Positions 18,302 through 25,425 of a stretch of DNA of 64,000 nt are shown one piece after another. The notes below the pieces were generated by a model. That model saw nothing but the letters and a program-made list of their open reading frames with translations. It ran no database searches and was not told where the DNA came from. The position numbers and the translations under genes are program-made. Source of the DNA: Holophagales bacterium UBA5704 (lineage in GTDB: Bacteria; Acidobacteriota; Thermoanaerobaculia; Multivoradales; UBA5704); the NCBI GenBank assembly GCA_002420005.1, contig DIHE01000054.1, positions 1-64,000 of the forward strand, read 5' to 3'. Each line of letters starts with the position of its first letter. Within the stretch, counting starts at the first letter, position 1.

Positions 18302-19747
18302 ATGGCCCGCCACCGCTCCGTCCGACAGCTCGCCGTCCTTCTGCTTCTCACCGCCGGCCGCGCCGTGCTGGCGCAAGACCTCGACGACACCGGCAAGACC
18401 CTGCCGGCCCAATGCGATGCACCCACCGCCCGGGTCGAGAGCGCCCCCGCGGTGCCGGTGGAGCTCGACCAGACGTTCGACACCACCAACCCGCTGCTGG
18501 GGTTGTACCGGCCGGAGCCGGGGAGCGTCGACGCCGCCAAGGCGCAGAGCGAGACCTGCGCCACCGAGGTACCCGCCGGGACGGAGGCCACCGTCGAGAA
18601 AACGGATGATGCAGGCCGCCTCCTCGCCGCCTGCGCCAGCCCCATGTATCTCGCCACGGCGGCGGGGGTGCGCGATCAGTACGCCCTCCCCTACGACCCG
18701 GCGAACCTGACCGCCGAGATCCGGACGGCGGTCGGCGTTCTCGATCCGGCGCGCTGGGTGGGCTTCGACGCCGACCGTCCCAACTTCCATTTCGGCCATC
18801 ATTTCCCGCTCACCTTCACGTCCTTCTTCGGCTACCGCACCGCCACGCTGACGCTGCACCTGCGTCCGATGAAAGGTGACTATGCGGAGAACGACACCCT
18901 GTCGCTGTGGGTCACCGGGGCTTCGCGCGGCTGGGGCGCCCGGCTGGCCGACCTCGGCTACCGCATGACGCCGGGGCAGGAAACCACGGTGGAGCTGGAC
19001 TTGAGAACGCTGTCGACGGGAACCTCCACGATTCTGGCCGACATCAACCTGTTCCACAACCTGAACGTCTACATCCAGGACGACACGGCGGTCGACAGCA
19101 TGACGCTCTCGCTGGCCTGCGACGGCTCGGCGATTCCGACGCCGCTCGTCGGTGTGATCGCCGGCCCGGGCGGATGCAGCGATCTGCCGGAGCACGACGT
19201 GTTCCTGGACAACGAGGACAACCGCAATGCGAACAACCGCGGCGGCTGGATCGGCGCGACGGTGTCCAACCGCAACACGCTCTTCCGGTTGTGCGCCGTG
19301 GACGGCCGGCTGTTCTCCCCGGCGGCCTGGGCGGGGGCCAATTTCGCCGTGGTGTCGCTCGCCCCGGCCTGCCCCGACGGCATGACCCGGTTCGACCGGT
19401 TCCATGACAACGAGGACAACCGGCCGGCCTCCTGGGACACCGCGCCCGGCGGCAGCCCGACCTATACCGTGCAACCCGAGAAGAACACGAACATGGCCTT
19501 CTGCGTGGCGGCCGGAACCGCCTCCGGCGTGCCGAACAGCCAGTTCCCGACCCTCGGCATGCCGTACGGCGTCTTCGGCGGACGCACCCCCAGGGTGGCG
19601 CCGTCGTGGGCGCTCGATCGCGGCTATGTCTTCCTGGATGACGAGGACCGCAGAAACAAGAACCAGCCGGCCAGCCCGCCCGCCTCCACCTGGTCGTTCC
19701 TCGAACCGGGTGGCAATACCACGTATTTCCTCACCCGCATCCGGTAG
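18302..19747 (+). CDS. Secreted protein with three acidic DNED repeats
   Basis: A 481-residue protein; ATG 18302 is chosen because GAAAGGAG lies 8 bp upstream and a signal peptide follows (AVLLLLTAGRAVLAQ). The middle part is beta-rich with no family recognised. The C-terminal 190 residues contain three spaced acidic motifs, FLDNEDNRNAN, FHDNEDNRPAS and FLDDEDRRNKN, each starting a unit of about 70 residues with one or two cysteines. The motifs look like metal-binding or carbohydrate-binding loops but that is inference. It lies between hairpin modules C and D, which are almost identical. Confidence 0.8.
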   Translation: MARHRSVRQLAVLLLLTAGRAVLAQDLDDTGKTLPAQCDAPTARVESAPAVPVELDQTFDTTNPLLGLYRPEPGSVDAAKAQSETCATEVPAGTEATVEKTDDAGRLLAACASPMYLATAAGVRDQYALPYDPANLTAEIRTAVGVLDPARWVGFDADRPNFHFGHHFPLTFTSFFGYRTATLTLHLRPMKGDYAENDTLSLWVTGASRGWGARLADLGYRMTPGQETTVELDLRTLSTGTSTILADINLFHNLNVYIQDDTAVDSMTLSLACDGSAIPTPLVGVIAGPGGCSDLPEHDVFLDNEDNRNANNRGGWIGATVSNRNTLFRLCAVDGRLFSPAAWAGANFAVVSLAPACPDGMTRFDRFHDNEDNRPASWDTAPGGSPTYTVQPEKNTNMAFCVAAGTASGVPNSQFPTLGMPYGVFGGRTPRVAPSWALDRGYVFLDDEDRRNKNQPASPPASTWSFLEPGGNTTYFLTRIR

Positions 19748-19769
19748 GGCCGCCCGCTTCGTCGCGGCC

Positions 19770-19852
19770 TGATCCCTGTCGTCCTCCTTTTCCGCGTCTC
19801 GATCGAACCCGCCCGGCCGTCGCTCTTCAGGGGGTGGCCGGGCGCTTTATTT
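19770..19852 (+). terminator. Intergenic hairpin module, copy D
   Basis: TGATCCC at 19770, stem CGCCCGGCC (19810-19818) / GGCCGGGCG (19836-19844) with the same 17-nt loop as copy C, then CTTTATTT. The following ribosome site AAGGAGG starts at 19855. The stem plus T-rich tail fits an intrinsic terminator or attenuator. Confidence 0.85.
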
Positions 19853-19868
19853 CCAAGGAGGATCGATC

Positions 19869-20564
19869 ATGAATCGCCGCACTCGTTGCATTCTGGCTGT
19901 CCTCGCCCTCGGCGCGCCGCTCCTCGCGAGCCCGCCTGTGCAGGCGCAAAGTGTCCGCTCGGTCGTCGTAGAGGCCGATGCGTCCGGCCGCCTGCTCCCC
20001 GCCGGCTCGTCGTCGACGGACCTGCCGTCCCCCGACGCCCGACGGTACTGGGCGGACACGCCGACCCATTCGATCCGCCGCAGCCATCTCGACGGCACCG
20101 GCGTCGAGGTGGTCGCCGGCGGCCTGAACGTTCCCTATGGGCTGAGCTTCGACGCCGCCACCGGCTCCCTGCTGTGGACGAGCAGCGGCGACGAGGTCGT
20201 GCAGCGGCTCGCCGCCGGCTCCGGCCCCGAGGTGCTGCCGAGCAGCTTCGAAGAGCCCTTCGCCATCGTTCTCGAGCAGAAAGGGCTGAAGGTCGCCTAT
20301 GCCCTGCTCGACGGCGAGATCGTGCGGGTCACCCGCGCCGACGACAGCGAGGCGGAGACGGTCGAGACGTTGACCCGCTTCGGCTCGCTGTTCGCCGGCC
20401 TGCATGGCCTCGCGCTCGACGAGGCGGCGGGCGTCCTCTATCTGGGCGATTTGAACGGCATGATGACGCAGCGCCTGCGCCTCGCCGACGGCCGCATCGA
20501 ATCCCTGGCCTACGTCGACGAAGCGTTCCCCGGTCAGCCCGACCTCCAGGAGGAACCGCAATGA
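19869..20564 (+). CDS. Secreted partial beta-propeller (YWTD/NHL-like)
   Basis: A 231-residue protein with a signal peptide (residues 1-26, ending PVQAQ). Propeller-like blades are visible: RYWADTPTHSIRRSHLDGTG (the LDL-receptor YWTD pattern), LNVPYGLSFDAATGSLLWTS, AGLHGLALDEAAGVLYLGD. About four blades fit, fewer than a closed six-bladed propeller, so it may dimerise or be a fragment. SD AAGGAGG precedes the ATG. Its stop overlaps the next ATG (ATGA), so it is coupled to the M19-like lipoprotein and may act with it. Confidence 0.75.
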   Translation: MNRRTRCILAVLALGAPLLASPPVQAQSVRSVVVEADASGRLLPAGSSSTDLPSPDARRYWADTPTHSIRRSHLDGTGVEVVAGGLNVPYGLSFDAATGSLLWTSSGDEVVQRLAAGSGPEVLPSSFEEPFAIVLEQKGLKVAYALLDGEIVRVTRADDSEAETVETLTRFGSLFAGLHGLALDEAAGVLYLGDLNGMMTQRLRLADGRIESLAYVDEAFPGQPDLQEEPQ

Positions 20565-22600
20565 GATCCGCCGCGCGCGCCTTTCTCCTCGCCCTCGGGC
20601 TCGCCGGCTGCGCCGCGGCGGCCCATGCCGTCGACGGCTACGTCGACCTCCACTCCCACCTGATGGCCGAGCACAGCTTCGGCGGCGGGTGGTTCTGGGG
20701 CACGGTCGAAGGCCCGATCAATCCGGCGGTCGTTCGCTGCGACGGCAGCTTTCCGTTCAAGACCCATGGGACGACCCTCTGGCCGGTGGTCGGTGAGCTC
20801 CTCAATCCCAAGTTCTGCGGCTCCGGGGTCGGCGACACCGGCTGGCACCTCGGCAAGCGCCGGGGCTACGACCCGCGCCGCTGCCGCAAGATCGGGTGGA
20901 TCACCATTCCCGGCACCTGTCCGAAACCGCACTTCGAGGGCTGGCCGACCTGGACCACCATCGCCCATCAACAGATGTGGCAGGACTGGCTGCGGCAGGC
21001 CCATCAGGGCGGCCTCCAGATCATGGTCGTCTCGCTGGCCGACTCCAACTTCCTCTGCATCAACACCCCGCCGCTCTTCCGGCGCTATTCCTGCGATGAA
21101 ATGAGCTCGGTCACGCGGCAACTGCAACGCGCCCGGGACTTCGTCGGGCGCAATGGTGGTTGGGTCGGCATCGCCACGACTCCGGCCGAGGCGCGGTCAC
21201 TGATCGCGCAGGGCAAGCTCGCCCTGGTCTTCTCCGTGGAGATCACCAAGCTTTTCCCCTCTGGGGATTTCCTCCCCCAGCTCGACGCCTGGCGCAGCCT
21301 GGGCATCCGCTCGGTCCAGGTGGTGCACCACGCCGACAACCGGTTCGCCGGCGCGGCGCAGATCCCGGCGCTCAAAGATGCGGCCAACCTCGTCGAGGTC
21401 CTGCTCGGGGACGTGACCGGCATCAACGACATCGTCTGCCGCAATGGAGCGGGCGTCGCCGGAGCTTGCGACGGGGTCAACTATCTGAATCAGCGGGGGC
21501 TCAGCGCCGAAGGCACAACCTTCGTGCGGGCGATGATGGACCGCGGCATGCTGCTCGACGTCTCGCATCTCTCCCGGCGGTCGTTCCGGGACGTCTACGA
21601 TCTGGCGCTCCCCCGGGGATACCCGCTGATCTACTCGCACACGCACACCTGGGACACGATCGCCGACTGCGATTCACACGCCAAACGCAACGAAAAGTTC
21701 CTGCTCGATGAAGAGATCCACATGATCTCGGACACCGGCGGAATGATCGGTCTGCGCACCGGGCCGGAGCACACCCACCAATACACCCCGGTGGGCTATC
21801 CGACCGGCTCGCCGGTCTCCAACCGCTGCCAGGGCTCGTCGCGCTCGTTCGCCCAGTCCCTGATGTACGCCGTCGATCGCGGCCTGAACGTCGGTTTCGG
21901 CGCCGATCTCAATGGATTCACCCGCCAGATGCAGCCGCGGTACCAGGGCGACTGCCCCGTCGACCGCCTGCAGATCACGTTCAGTGGCGGCCCGAACTGG
22001 TTTCAGAGCCAGGGCTTCGGCCATGTGGGTCTCTTCCCCGAGCTGATGGCGGATCTCGCGGCGGTGCAGGTCCCGGCGACCTATCTCGACCATCTCAACC
22101 AGTCGGCGGAGACGTTCCTGCGGATCTGGGAGCGCAGCGAGAGCCTGGCGGTACCGCCGAGCGGCGTCAACCTCGCACTGCAGGCGACGGCCTCCGCATC
22201 GTCCACTTTCTGTTCCGGCTCCGTCCCGGGTCCTCACTGCTACTCCCCGGCGCGCGTCAACGACGGCAGCCGCAGCACGCTCCTCGGCGGCCTCGACAGT
22301 TGGGCGAACGATGCCAACCAGCCTCTGCCGCAGTGGGTGGAGCTGACCTGGAGCACGCCGGTCAACGCTTCGCGGGTGGATCTCTACACCACGAGCGGCT
22401 ACGAGGTCGGCGCCTATGACGTCGAATACTGGACCGGTGCCGGTTGGGCGCCCTGGCTCTCGGTCACCGGCAACACCAGCGTCTTCCGGTCTCACCCCGG
22501 CCTTCCCACCATTTCGACCACCCGCATCCGGGTCCTCGGCCGATCCGGCTCAGCGATCCAGCCCGGCTACGTCCGGTTCAACGAGATCGAGGTCTACTGA
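20561..22600 (+). CDS. M19-like metal-dependent hydrolase lipoprotein with F5/8 type C domain
   Basis: A 679-residue protein with lipobox LAGC (Cys17). Residues 24-540 are an amidohydrolase related to membrane dipeptidases (M19): DLHSH gives the first HxH ligands, VFSVEITK the bridging acidic residue, VQVVHHADN and IYSHTHTWD the histidines, and GFGADLNG the final aspartate. Two insertions rich in Cys and Trp set it apart from ordinary M19. Residues 545-679 form an F5/8C discoidin fold (NLALQATASASS to VRFNEIEVY), typically carbohydrate-binding. It is probably an envelope enzyme tethered to a polymer; substrate unknown. GAGG precedes the ATG, which overlaps the previous stop. A strong terminator follows. 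Confidence 0.85.
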   Translation: MRSAARAFLLALGLAGCAAAAHAVDGYVDLHSHLMAEHSFGGGWFWGTVEGPINPAVVRCDGSFPFKTHGTTLWPVVGELLNPKFCGSGVGDTGWHLGKRRGYDPRRCRKIGWITIPGTCPKPHFEGWPTWTTIAHQQMWQDWLRQAHQGGLQIMVVSLADSNFLCINTPPLFRRYSCDEMSSVTRQLQRARDFVGRNGGWVGIATTPAEARSLIAQGKLALVFSVEITKLFPSGDFLPQLDAWRSLGIRSVQVVHHADNRFAGAAQIPALKDAANLVEVLLGDVTGINDIVCRNGAGVAGACDGVNYLNQRGLSAEGTTFVRAMMDRGMLLDVSHLSRRSFRDVYDLALPRGYPLIYSHTHTWDTIADCDSHAKRNEKFLLDEEIHMISDTGGMIGLRTGPEHTHQYTPVGYPTGSPVSNRCQGSSRSFAQSLMYAVDRGLNVGFGADLNGFTRQMQPRYQGDCPVDRLQITFSGGPNWFQSQGFGHVGLFPELMADLAAVQVPATYLDHLNQSAETFLRIWERSESLAVPPSGVNLALQATASASSTFCSGSVPGPHCYSPARVNDGSRSTLLGGLDSWANDANQPLPQWVELTWSTPVNASRVDLYTTSGYEVGAYDVEYWTGAGWAPWLSVTGNTSVFRSHPGLPTISTTRIRVLGRSGSAIQPGYVRFNEIEVY

Positions 22601-22617
22601 CCGCATCCCTCCGACCG

Positions 22618-22650
22618 ACCCAGCCCGGAGGTGACCGGGCTGGGTCTTCC
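22618..22650 (+). terminator. Intrinsic terminator of the secreted-protein cluster
   Basis: A perfect 11-bp stem, ACCCAGCCCGG (22618-22628) with CCGGGCTGGGT (22635-22645), loop AGGTGA, then CTTCCTTG. It sits 18 bp after the M19-like stop. Confidence 0.85.
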
Positions 22651-22767
22651 TTGTCGGGCACGCCCGGCTCACCAGGCTCCTACGAAGAGTCGCCGAAAGA
22701 CCTGCGCGGCACCGCTCACCTTCCGACTCCGCCGCGTTCCCACCAGGCCAGGCCCCGGATCGTGGCC

Positions 22768-24049
22768 ATCCGATCCGTGGATCACCTGAGAACCGCTCCG
22801 AAGATGCTGGTTCCGCCAGCCGATGTGGCGAGCCCGCCCGCCGATCTCCTCAGAGCCTCTCGGGCTTCGCAGCCACCATGATCTTCCGGGATGAGCCCGT
22901 CCGCTGATCTTCCGGGAACATCCCGGGATGAGCAGCCGCCATCCGCTCGTCCCCCGCTTCCGCCATGCGCCCACCATCCAGGCCCCGGAGGGGCCGGCAG
23001 CATGGAGCCCGGGGCCAGAGCGCAGCGTCGGCCCCGGGTCAGCGCGGCCGGAAATGTTCAAGCTCCGCCAGGAGCGGCAGCCAGCTCGGCAAGGCACGGG
23101 GCTTCGAAGGCAACAACCAGGCGCTCCCCAGAAGCCGCCGCGGTCATCCGATCCTCCGATCACCTCAAAGCTTCCCGCGATGGGCTCATCCCATCTGCCG
23201 ATGGGGTCAGACCTTCTGCCGATCACCTCGGAGCTTCTCGGGAAGTGCTTGCCCCATCTGCTTCCGTGGTCAGCCCGGCTGCTTCTCTCCTGAGAACTTC
23301 CCGGGATGGGCTGACTCCCTCTCCTTCCGAGGTGAGCCCGTGTGCTTCTCTCCTGACAACTTCCCGGGGTGGGCTGGCTCCCTCTCCTTCCGAGGTGAGC
23401 CCGTCGGCTGATCTCCTGACAACGTCTCGAGAAGTGCTGACTCCGGAAGCGGATGGAGCGAGCCCGGCTCCTTCTCTCCCGGGAGCTTCTCGGGACGGGC
23501 TGCCTCCATCTTCCTCCGAGGTAAGCCCGTCGGCTGATCGCCTGCCAACGTCTCGAGAAGTGCCGACTCTGGAAGCCGATGTGGCGAGCCCGTCTGCTTC
23601 TCTCTGGAAACTTCTCGGGATGGGACGGCTCCATCTGCTTCCGAGGTGAGCCCGTCGGCCGATCTCCTGGCAACTTCTCGGGAAGTGCCGACTCCGAAAG
23701 CGGATGTGGCGAGCCCGTCTCCTTCTCTCCTGGGCACTTCCCGGGATGGGACGACCCCATCTCCTTCCGAGATGAGCCCATCGACTGATCTACCGTCAAC
23801 TTCTCGGGAAGCGCCGGCTCCGGAAGCGGATGAGGCAAGCTCGTCTGCGTATCTCCGGCGACTTCCCGGGAGGTGACGGCTCCTTCTCCTTCCGGGATGA
23901 GCCCATCGGCTGATCTAATGGAAACTTCTCGGGAAGCGCTGACTCCGGAAGCGGATGTAGCGAGCCCGTCAGCTTATCTCCAGGCCTCTTCCCGGGACGT
24001 GCCGACCCCGGAAGCTTACGAAGTGAGCTGGTCCTCCGCCACGACGCGG
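22768..24049. repeat. 63-bp tandem array, about 20 units, two alternating variants
   Basis: The anchor AGCCCGTC recurs at 22831, 22894, 23272, 23335, 23398, 23461, 23524, 23587, 23649, 23712, 23775, 23838, 23900 and 23963; weaker versions lie at 22768, 23146, 23209 and 24026. Spacing is 63 bp except two 62-bp steps. The diverged stretch 22894-23146 spans 252 bp, exactly four units. Two unit types tend to alternate: one with CGGCTGATCTCC ... CGGAAGCGGATG, the other with TGCTTCTCTCC ... CTCCTTCCGAGG. Each carries a CTTCyCGGGAAG-like palindrome. Several frames are open on both strands, but the 62-bp steps break them, so coding is doubtful. No spacers, hence not CRISPR. Confidence 0.9.
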
Positions 24050-24129
24050 CCCTTTCGTGCCAGGCCCTGGAGTTGCCGCATCTCATCGACCGTTTCCTCC
24101 AGCCACTGGAGCCGCTCCGCAGGTGTCAT
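24016..24129 (-). CDS. Small antitoxin-like protein
   Basis: A 37-residue reading frame starting MTPAERLQWLEETVDEMRQL and ending after VVAEDQLTS. The MTP-ERL-WLEE opening recurs in small proteins next to nucleotidyltransferase-type and other toxin-antitoxin genes; that is recollection of a pattern, not a search. The stop lies inside the last unit of the 63-bp array, so the original C-terminus may have been cut off by the array. No good ribosome site or partner gene is seen upstream on this strand. It could be a remnant. Confidence 0.45.
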   Translation of the reverse strand: MTPAERLQWLEETVDEMRQLQGLARKGRVVAEDQLTS

Positions 24130-24388
24130 CTGTTGACCACGGCGGAGGTGGTGGCGCCGCGTTCGCCGCCCGGGCACCTTCCTCCCGCGGTCCCGCGTCC
24201 GGCCGCCACGAACGGTAAATGAGGCGGGAAGCTCCCCGCGGGAACGCTCCCCGAAGTAGGTTCCATCCTTTTACTTGGCCTCCCGCGCACGAGCGCGCCG
24301 GGAGAGGCTCGCTTTGGCGGCCTCCAAGCACCTGGATAAGTTAGGAGATCCTCGGATGAGCCTTGGGTCTGTCTCCGGAGGTAAGCAT
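24130..24388. other. Intergenic region without a recognised gene
   Basis: GC-rich spacer between the small antitoxin-like frame and the Cys-rich peptide gene. It holds an inverted repeat, CTCCCG (24280-24285) with CGGGAG (24299-24304), and an AT-richer patch TCCTTTTACTT near 24266. The leader of the next gene probably begins in its right half. No coding frame is supported. Confidence 0.5.
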
Positions 24389-24667
24389 ATGAGCAAAGTC
24401 CTCGCCGTTCTGCGCCGCAGCCGCCGCTTCGGACTCCTGGTCGCGATGATCGCCGTGCTGGCGGTTCTGGGCCTCTCGCTGGGCCAGACCCCCGATGCTC
24501 TGGCGGCGACTCAGAAGCCCGCCTATTGCGCCTACTACAGCGACTCCACCTACACCGTCCTGGTGGGAGAGGCCTATTACACCTGCACCACCAGAGTCTT
24601 GTTCGGCACCCCCACCATCTACAAGATCTGCGACTACGATTACTGCTGCGGCACCACTTGGTGTTGA
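24389..24667 (+). CDS. Small exported Cys-rich protein (DUF6289-like)
   Basis: A 92-residue protein. GGAGGT at 24377-24382, 6 bp upstream, selects ATG 24389 over the in-frame ATG at 24356. Residues 1-40 are a basic-plus-hydrophobic export signal (RRSRRFGLLVAMIAVLAVLG) ending near DALAATQ. The mature 50 residues hold six cysteines and many Tyr/Thr: YCAYYSDSTYTVLVGEAYY, then CTTRV, ICDYDYCCGTTWC. This matches my memory of DUF6289 small proteins (YYSD...VG...C), whose role is unknown. It is monocistronic, closed by a strong hairpin. Confidence 0.8.
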   Translation: MSKVLAVLRRSRRFGLLVAMIAVLAVLGLSLGQTPDALAATQKPAYCAYYSDSTYTVLVGEAYYTCTTRVLFGTPTIYKICDYDYCCGTTWC

Positions 24668-24676
24668 CGGGCCGCC

Positions 24677-24700
24677 CGGTTCAACGGGATCGAGGTCTAC
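24677..24700 (+). other. Stray copy of an F5/8C-domain 3' end
   Basis: These 24 bases match the last coding bases of the M19-like gene (22574-22597) at 23 of 24 positions, the segment encoding RFNEIEVY. Here it lies just after an unrelated stop codon with nothing else of that gene. It looks like a recombination scar or relic of a second F5/8C gene. Confidence 0.6.
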
Positions 24701-24715
24701 GGAACAGAAAAGGGA

Positions 24716-24740
24716 GGGGGCGTGCCCACGGCACGCCCCC
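24716..24740. terminator. Bidirectional hairpin terminator
   Basis: GGGGGCGTGCC (24716-24726) pairs perfectly with GGCACGCCCCC (24730-24740) around a CAC loop. On the plus strand it is preceded by AAAA, which gives TTTT after the stem on the minus strand. It separates the convergent Cys-rich peptide gene and spy-like gene and could stop both. Confidence 0.8.
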
Positions 24741-24757
24741 CTCGGGAGAGCCGAGCC

Positions 24758-25243
24758 TCAGAGACCGGCCAGGGGATCGCCGGTGAGGCGGTCGCGCAGG
24801 CGATCGGCGAAGGCGTTGGCGAAGGCCCGGACGTCCGCGAGCATCTCTTTGGCCTCGGCCTGCTGCTCCGGGGTGAGGACCTGACGGACCTCCTGGGTGA
24901 TCTGGCCCCGGGTCACGGCGAGATCGGCTTCGGCGCGGCCGACCGCGGCGGCGGCGTTGCGGATCGCCGGCTCGCTGTAGGTCTCGGCGTGAATCGCCTC
25001 GAAGAGCTTGCCGCGGGCGTCCTTGATGCGCGCCAGCTCGCCGGCGAGCTCCTGCTTGTGGCCGGCGAGGATCTCGCGGACGTCCTGGACCTGCTCGGGG
25101 GTGAGGTCCAGGCGCTCCACCGCCCGCTTCGCGAGGCCGTGGGGGAAACCGGCGCGGGAGCTCCGGTGAGCGGCCAGGACGAGGGCGGGGATGAGAAGGG
25201 CGGTCGCGGCGAGGGCGGCGATCGTCTTGGTGGTGCGGGTCAT
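24758..25243 (-). CDS. Spy/CpxP-like periplasmic protein
   Basis: A 161-residue protein with a signal peptide (residues 1-25, AALAATALLIPALVLA). Two LTPEQ motifs (47-51 and 123-127) in long charged helices are the hallmark of the LTxxQ Spy/CpxP fold, periplasmic chaperones or metal-stress sensors. AAAGGAG precedes the ATG. About 56 bp upstream lies a GTAACC-N16-TGTCTG element matching the one before the ECF sigma operon at 34 kb, so it is probably a target of that sigma factor. It ends at the bidirectional hairpin. Confidence 0.88.
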   Translation of the reverse strand: MTRTTKTIAALAATALLIPALVLAAHRSSRAGFPHGLAKRAVERLDLTPEQVQDVREILAGHKQELAGELARIKDARGKLFEAIHAETYSEPAIRNAAAAVGRAEADLAVTRGQITQEVRQVLTPEQQAEAKEMLADVRAFANAFADRLRDRLTGDPLAGL

Positions 25244-25299
25244 GAGAGTCTCCTTTCAAGTCGTGGGTGCGGTTGCGGGGCTCCTGCCCCTCATTGCGC

Positions 25300-25327
25300 C
25301 AGACAGGCCCCGGGGCGGATCGGTTAC
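25300..25327 (-). promoter_or_regulatory. Predicted ECF promoter of the spy-like gene
   Basis: On the minus strand GTAACC (25327-25322) and TGTCTG (25305-25300) are separated by exactly 16 bp. The same layout, GTAACC-N16-CGTCTG, precedes the ECF sigma operon at 34051. Upstream, CGGTTACA (25321-25328) and TGTAACCG (25352-25359) form an inverted repeat that includes the -35 box. Confidence 0.65.
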
Positions 25328-25425
25328 ACCCACAGTTCCGGGCAACGGCGCTGTAACCGGACGCAGGCCGCCAACTCCAGCGGCCGGGTGACCGGGATCG
25401 CGAGCCGGGCGGGCGGTTTCGCGAG

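Noticed and set aside
22669..23838. 389-residue minus-strand frame and several plus-strand frames in the 63-bp array
   Set aside because: Openness follows from the stop-poor repeat; two 62-bp steps break every frame and no start with a ribosome site is seen.
22768..24049. CRISPR array
   Set aside because: Units are contiguous and similar along their whole length, with no unique spacers and no cas genes.
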